From Emiliania huxleyi CCMP1516 (Eukaryota > Haptophyta > Isochrysidales > Noelaerhabdaceae), in contig NW_005196021.1 of the NCBI RefSeq assembly GCF_000372725.1, positions 30,351 through 94,350 of the forward strand: a stretch of DNA of 64,000 nucleotides. Direction: 5' to 3'. The first letter of the stretch is position 1; each line of letters begins with the position of its first letter. Positions 62,101 to 64,000 of the stretch are shown piece by piece. A program made the position numbers and the translations under genes. A model generated the notes under the pieces. That model was given only the letters and a program-made list of their open reading frames with translations. It searched no databases and had not been told where the DNA came from.

Positions 62101-62389
62101 CCTCAAGGTCAACGAGGTGCTGACCACCCTCAAACTCGGCAACAACAACATCCGCGCCGAGGGCGCCGCCGCAATCGCCGAGGCGCTGCGCGGCAACGGG
62201 GTGCTGACCAACCTGAACCTCTACTACAACAAGATCGGCGACGAGGGCGCCAAGGCGCTAGCAGCCGCTCTTGGCGTCAACGAGGTGCTGAAAAACATCG
62301 ACCTCAGCTACAACAACTTGGGCGATGAGGGGGAGAAAGCGATTCACGATGCGGTGAGCGGGCGGGAAGGGTTCGAGCTCGAGATGTGA
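59172..62389 (+). CDS. Polytopic membrane protein with C-terminal LRR tract
   Basis: About 1,070 residues from ATG 59172 or an upstream exon. The N-terminus is an Ala/Glu/Lys coiled coil (repeats of AASEALAADLAKQ). A hydrophobic segment (FLGMVLVVLYQHSYASG) and an ectodomain precede many membrane helices (WLSTIFLYSLAQIGG; LLLLVVYGYLLSLGALVF; LYGICLGTVGGWLGG; LLGLPILPLGGLFLVYL; LALSPLVAYGTW; LLVAMPVLLFAVDLFF; FVAPFLLALGFVILF). The C-terminus has five RI/NOD-type LRRs of 28 residues (VLTTLNLRSNSIGPKGAAAVGEALKVNE). The frame shifts near 60250-60265, where FFVVGFPW continues as SLAMQVVAFFGV: a real indel or a sequence error. No family named; transport or signalling roles are guesses. Confidence 0.65.
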
Positions 62390-62504
62390 GGGGTGGGTTC
62401 TGAGAGTGGACGGCGCAGGGGAGCGTGCGGGTAGTGAGAAGGGGTTGTCTGCTATATTAGTCGGTGGAGGATTTCTTTCTTTTGGCTTGTGCGTTTTTCA
62501 GGCA

Positions 62505-62876
62505 GGGTGCTGACCTCCTTGAACATGGACGGCAACGAGATCGGCCCCACCAGCGCGACTGCGATCGCCGAGGCGCTGCGTGGCAACGGGGTGCTGAAAA
62601 CACTTCGGCTCGGCGGCAACAAGATCTGATGCGACGAGGGCGCCGTCGCGATCGCCGACGCCCTTCGCGTCAGCGGGGTGCTGAAAACCCTCGACCTCAC
62701 GTCGAACGAGATCGGCGACGAGGGCGCCACCGCGATCGCCGACGCCCTCAAGGGCAACGGGGTGCTGACCACCCTCAACCTCGCCAACAACCAGATCCGC
62801 GAGCAGGGCGCCGCTGCGATCGCGGAAGCGCTGCGCGGCAACGGGGTGCTGAAAACGCTCGACCTCTCCTTTATCT
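62505..62876 (+). pseudogene. Broken LRR tract, truncated by a repeat
   Basis: Four more LRRs of the same type (LTSLNMDGNEIGPTSATAIAEAL; LKTLDLTSNEIGDEGATAIADAL; LTTLNLANNQIREQGAAAIAEAL) lie 120 bp beyond the LRR gene's stop, with an in-frame TGA near 62629. The tract ends inside the next repeat (VLKTLDLS) exactly where the 364-bp dispersed repeat begins (62872). Either the former 3' end of the same gene or a severed tandem copy. Confidence 0.75.
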
Positions 62877-63236
62877 CTCACTCTAGCTAAGCCAGGGGAG
62901 GCTATTCTGGGCGTCCACACGGCTTGCACAGGTGACCCTCGCGACAAAGCGAGCGCGTCCGGCAGAGCGACTGAAGAATCGAGGACAGAGTCACAAATCC
63001 CGCTTGTTGTGCATGTTTTGAGGTCGGACAGTGCTGCTGTCTTCTCCACGCAGCAGCCGACGCCACCAGGCCTCGGTAGCTGAGCAGCAGGAGCCTCCTC
63101 GCTGCTGGCAGAGTTGCGCCTCTGTTTGCCGCCGCTAAGAGATCGTTGTTGCGGGAATCCAGGGAATCTAAAGGAATCTAGAATCTGTGGGTCCGAGATT
63201 CGATCTGGGACCTGAGCTGCTCGGGACCAGCTGCAC
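62872..63236 (-). repeat. 364-bp dispersed repeat, copy 2
   Basis: Inverted, nearly identical copy of 15938-16301. Its start, TATCTCTCACTCTAGC, interrupts the LRR coding sequence. Confidence 0.88.
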
Positions 63237-63404
63237 GAGGCCCCCCATGCGTGCCGCAACGACCCACAGTGCTGGTACCACTCTGTTCACGTTCACAGCT
63301 CTAAAGTGGACCATAACTACGACACAGGGGGTACACCTCGGCCCACCCCCGGCTGACTCTCGGCTAACACGCCGCTGCGCATCACCAAGGCGGGCGAGCG
63401 GTGC

Positions 63405-63683
63405 GTGCGACGGCGCGCGCACCAGCTGCGCCGCGCCGCCGCCGGCAACACCGCGACGCCGCTCACCTTGCAGCGGGTGAGTAGGCGCGCGCAGATCTCG
63501 GTCGCCATGAACCGTCCCGGCGTGCACGTCGGAGCGTGCGGCGGAGGCGGCGGTGGATCAGGCGACCACACACCACCACCGAGACACTCTCCCGAGACGC
63601 CTCCGCCTACAGACTTCCTCGTGGCGGAGCAGGCGATGAGGCACTGCTTCGCCGACACGGCGCCCTTTGAGCGCGTGCCGTGA
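63405..63683 (+). CDS. Small hypothetical protein, low support
   Basis: 92-codon frame with a basic start (RRRAHQLRRAAAGNTATP), SVAMNRPGVHVGACGGGG, and a Pro-rich centre, ending DFLVAEQAMRHCFADTAPFE. No family; mentioned because the first and last parts look ordered. Confidence 0.25.
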   Translation: MRRRAHQLRRAAAGNTATPLTLQRVSRRAQISVAMNRPGVHVGACGGGGGGSGDHTPPPRHSPETPPPTDFLVAEQAMRHCFADTAPFERVP

Positions 63684-63837
63684 GCGTGGCGCCCTGGCGA
63701 TGATGCGCCCATGCCTCACGGCACCGCGGCACACGCCACGCCGGTTCGTGGTGCCCCTCCTTGTGACTTTAGTTATTGCGAGAAGTACGTCTAGATGTAA
63801 CCTCGCCAACATGGCGCGCTGTCTTTGAAAAGAAAGT

Positions 63838-64000
63838 GTACAAAACAAAAAGGAAAACAGAGGGTCCCCAGCACTTTGCGTTTCCGGAAATTTCCAGGGA
63901 AAACAGAGGGTGTTTGGTGCTCCATTCTGGAAACTCGCTGTTTTCCCTGAGTCTGAGAGCTGGTCTGGGGCAAAATCTAAGGCAAAATTGAGGAAATCGA
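63838..64000 (-). mobile_element. Second copy of the 37-kb MITE, incomplete
   Basis: Reverse complement of about 37260-37425: AAAAAGGAAAACAGAGGGTC, CAGCACTTTGCGTTTCC, GGGTGTTTGGTGCTCCATTC, then TGAGAGCTGGTCTGGGGCAA. The terminal inverted repeat is degraded on the left and the copy runs off the window. Confidence 0.85.

Overview
This is a nuclear segment of a unicellular eukaryotic alga, most likely a haptophyte of the Emiliania/Gephyrocapsa (Isochrysidales) kind. It is GC-rich, genes lie on both strands with short gaps, and most genes have small introns (about 65-350 nt). A large share of the introns that can be placed by reading frame begin with GC rather than GT, which is a known haptophyte trait. 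Proteins show plastid or secretory leaders, alga-type AP2/CW/CXXC chromatin domains, and haptophyte-style secreted Pro-rich and FkbM-type proteins. The organism is inferred from these traits, not from a marker gene.

Layout. 1-10.3 kb: FAD monooxygenase whose 3' end folds back into an inverted repeat at the window edge; a three-exon unknown gene; a large AP2-CW-MBD-CXXC-SAM chromatin protein; a small doublecortin-like protein. 10.6-14.6 kb: a 420-bp inverted duplication carrying the 5' end of a two-repeat Myb gene, flanking a member of a dispersed gene family, then the complete Myb gene. 15.4-17.2 kb: a piggyBac-like element with TTAA ends. 17.3-22.6 kb: coiled-coil protein and a GLTP-domain lipid-transfer protein with an EF-hand and a plastid-type leader. 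22.6-25.3 kb: mostly repeats, including a 1.1-kb minisatellite-filled element with 37-bp terminal inverted repeats. 25.7-30.1 kb: a secreted GH2 beta-galactosidase-like gene with many introns. 30.5-31.8 kb: inverted copies of the dispersed gene's 3' end and a 462-bp TA-flanked MITE. 32-36.6 kb: LYRM4/ISD11, ribosomal protein S25, two secreted-protein genes. 36.8-38.5 kb: a LINE-like fragment with an 8-bp-TSD MITE inside it. 38.9-49.1 kb: CmcJ/AsaB-type oxidoreductase, syntaxin-18, FIT-like membrane protein, class I aldolase, GT31 glycosyltransferase. 50-54 kb: PAS-split-barrel flavoprotein, small WLG-domain protein, thioredoxin with SAP-like motifs. 54-64 kb: FkbM remnant, unknown genes, a large polytopic LRR protein with a second broken LRR tract interrupted by a repeat, and a second copy of the 37-kb MITE at the window end.

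The most unusual signal is in the introns. In the GH2, aldolase, RPS25 and thioredoxin genes, the first 12-30 nt of several introns are a recognisable copy of the first bases of the downstream exon. This is what intron birth by short tandem duplication of an AG|G-containing exon segment would leave. Donors in these introns are GT, GC and, in one tightly phase-constrained case, GA. Three introns in two genes also share an identical 16-nt block near the 3' splice site. The genes are mostly unrelated housekeeping genes; I see no operon-like or gene-cluster logic.
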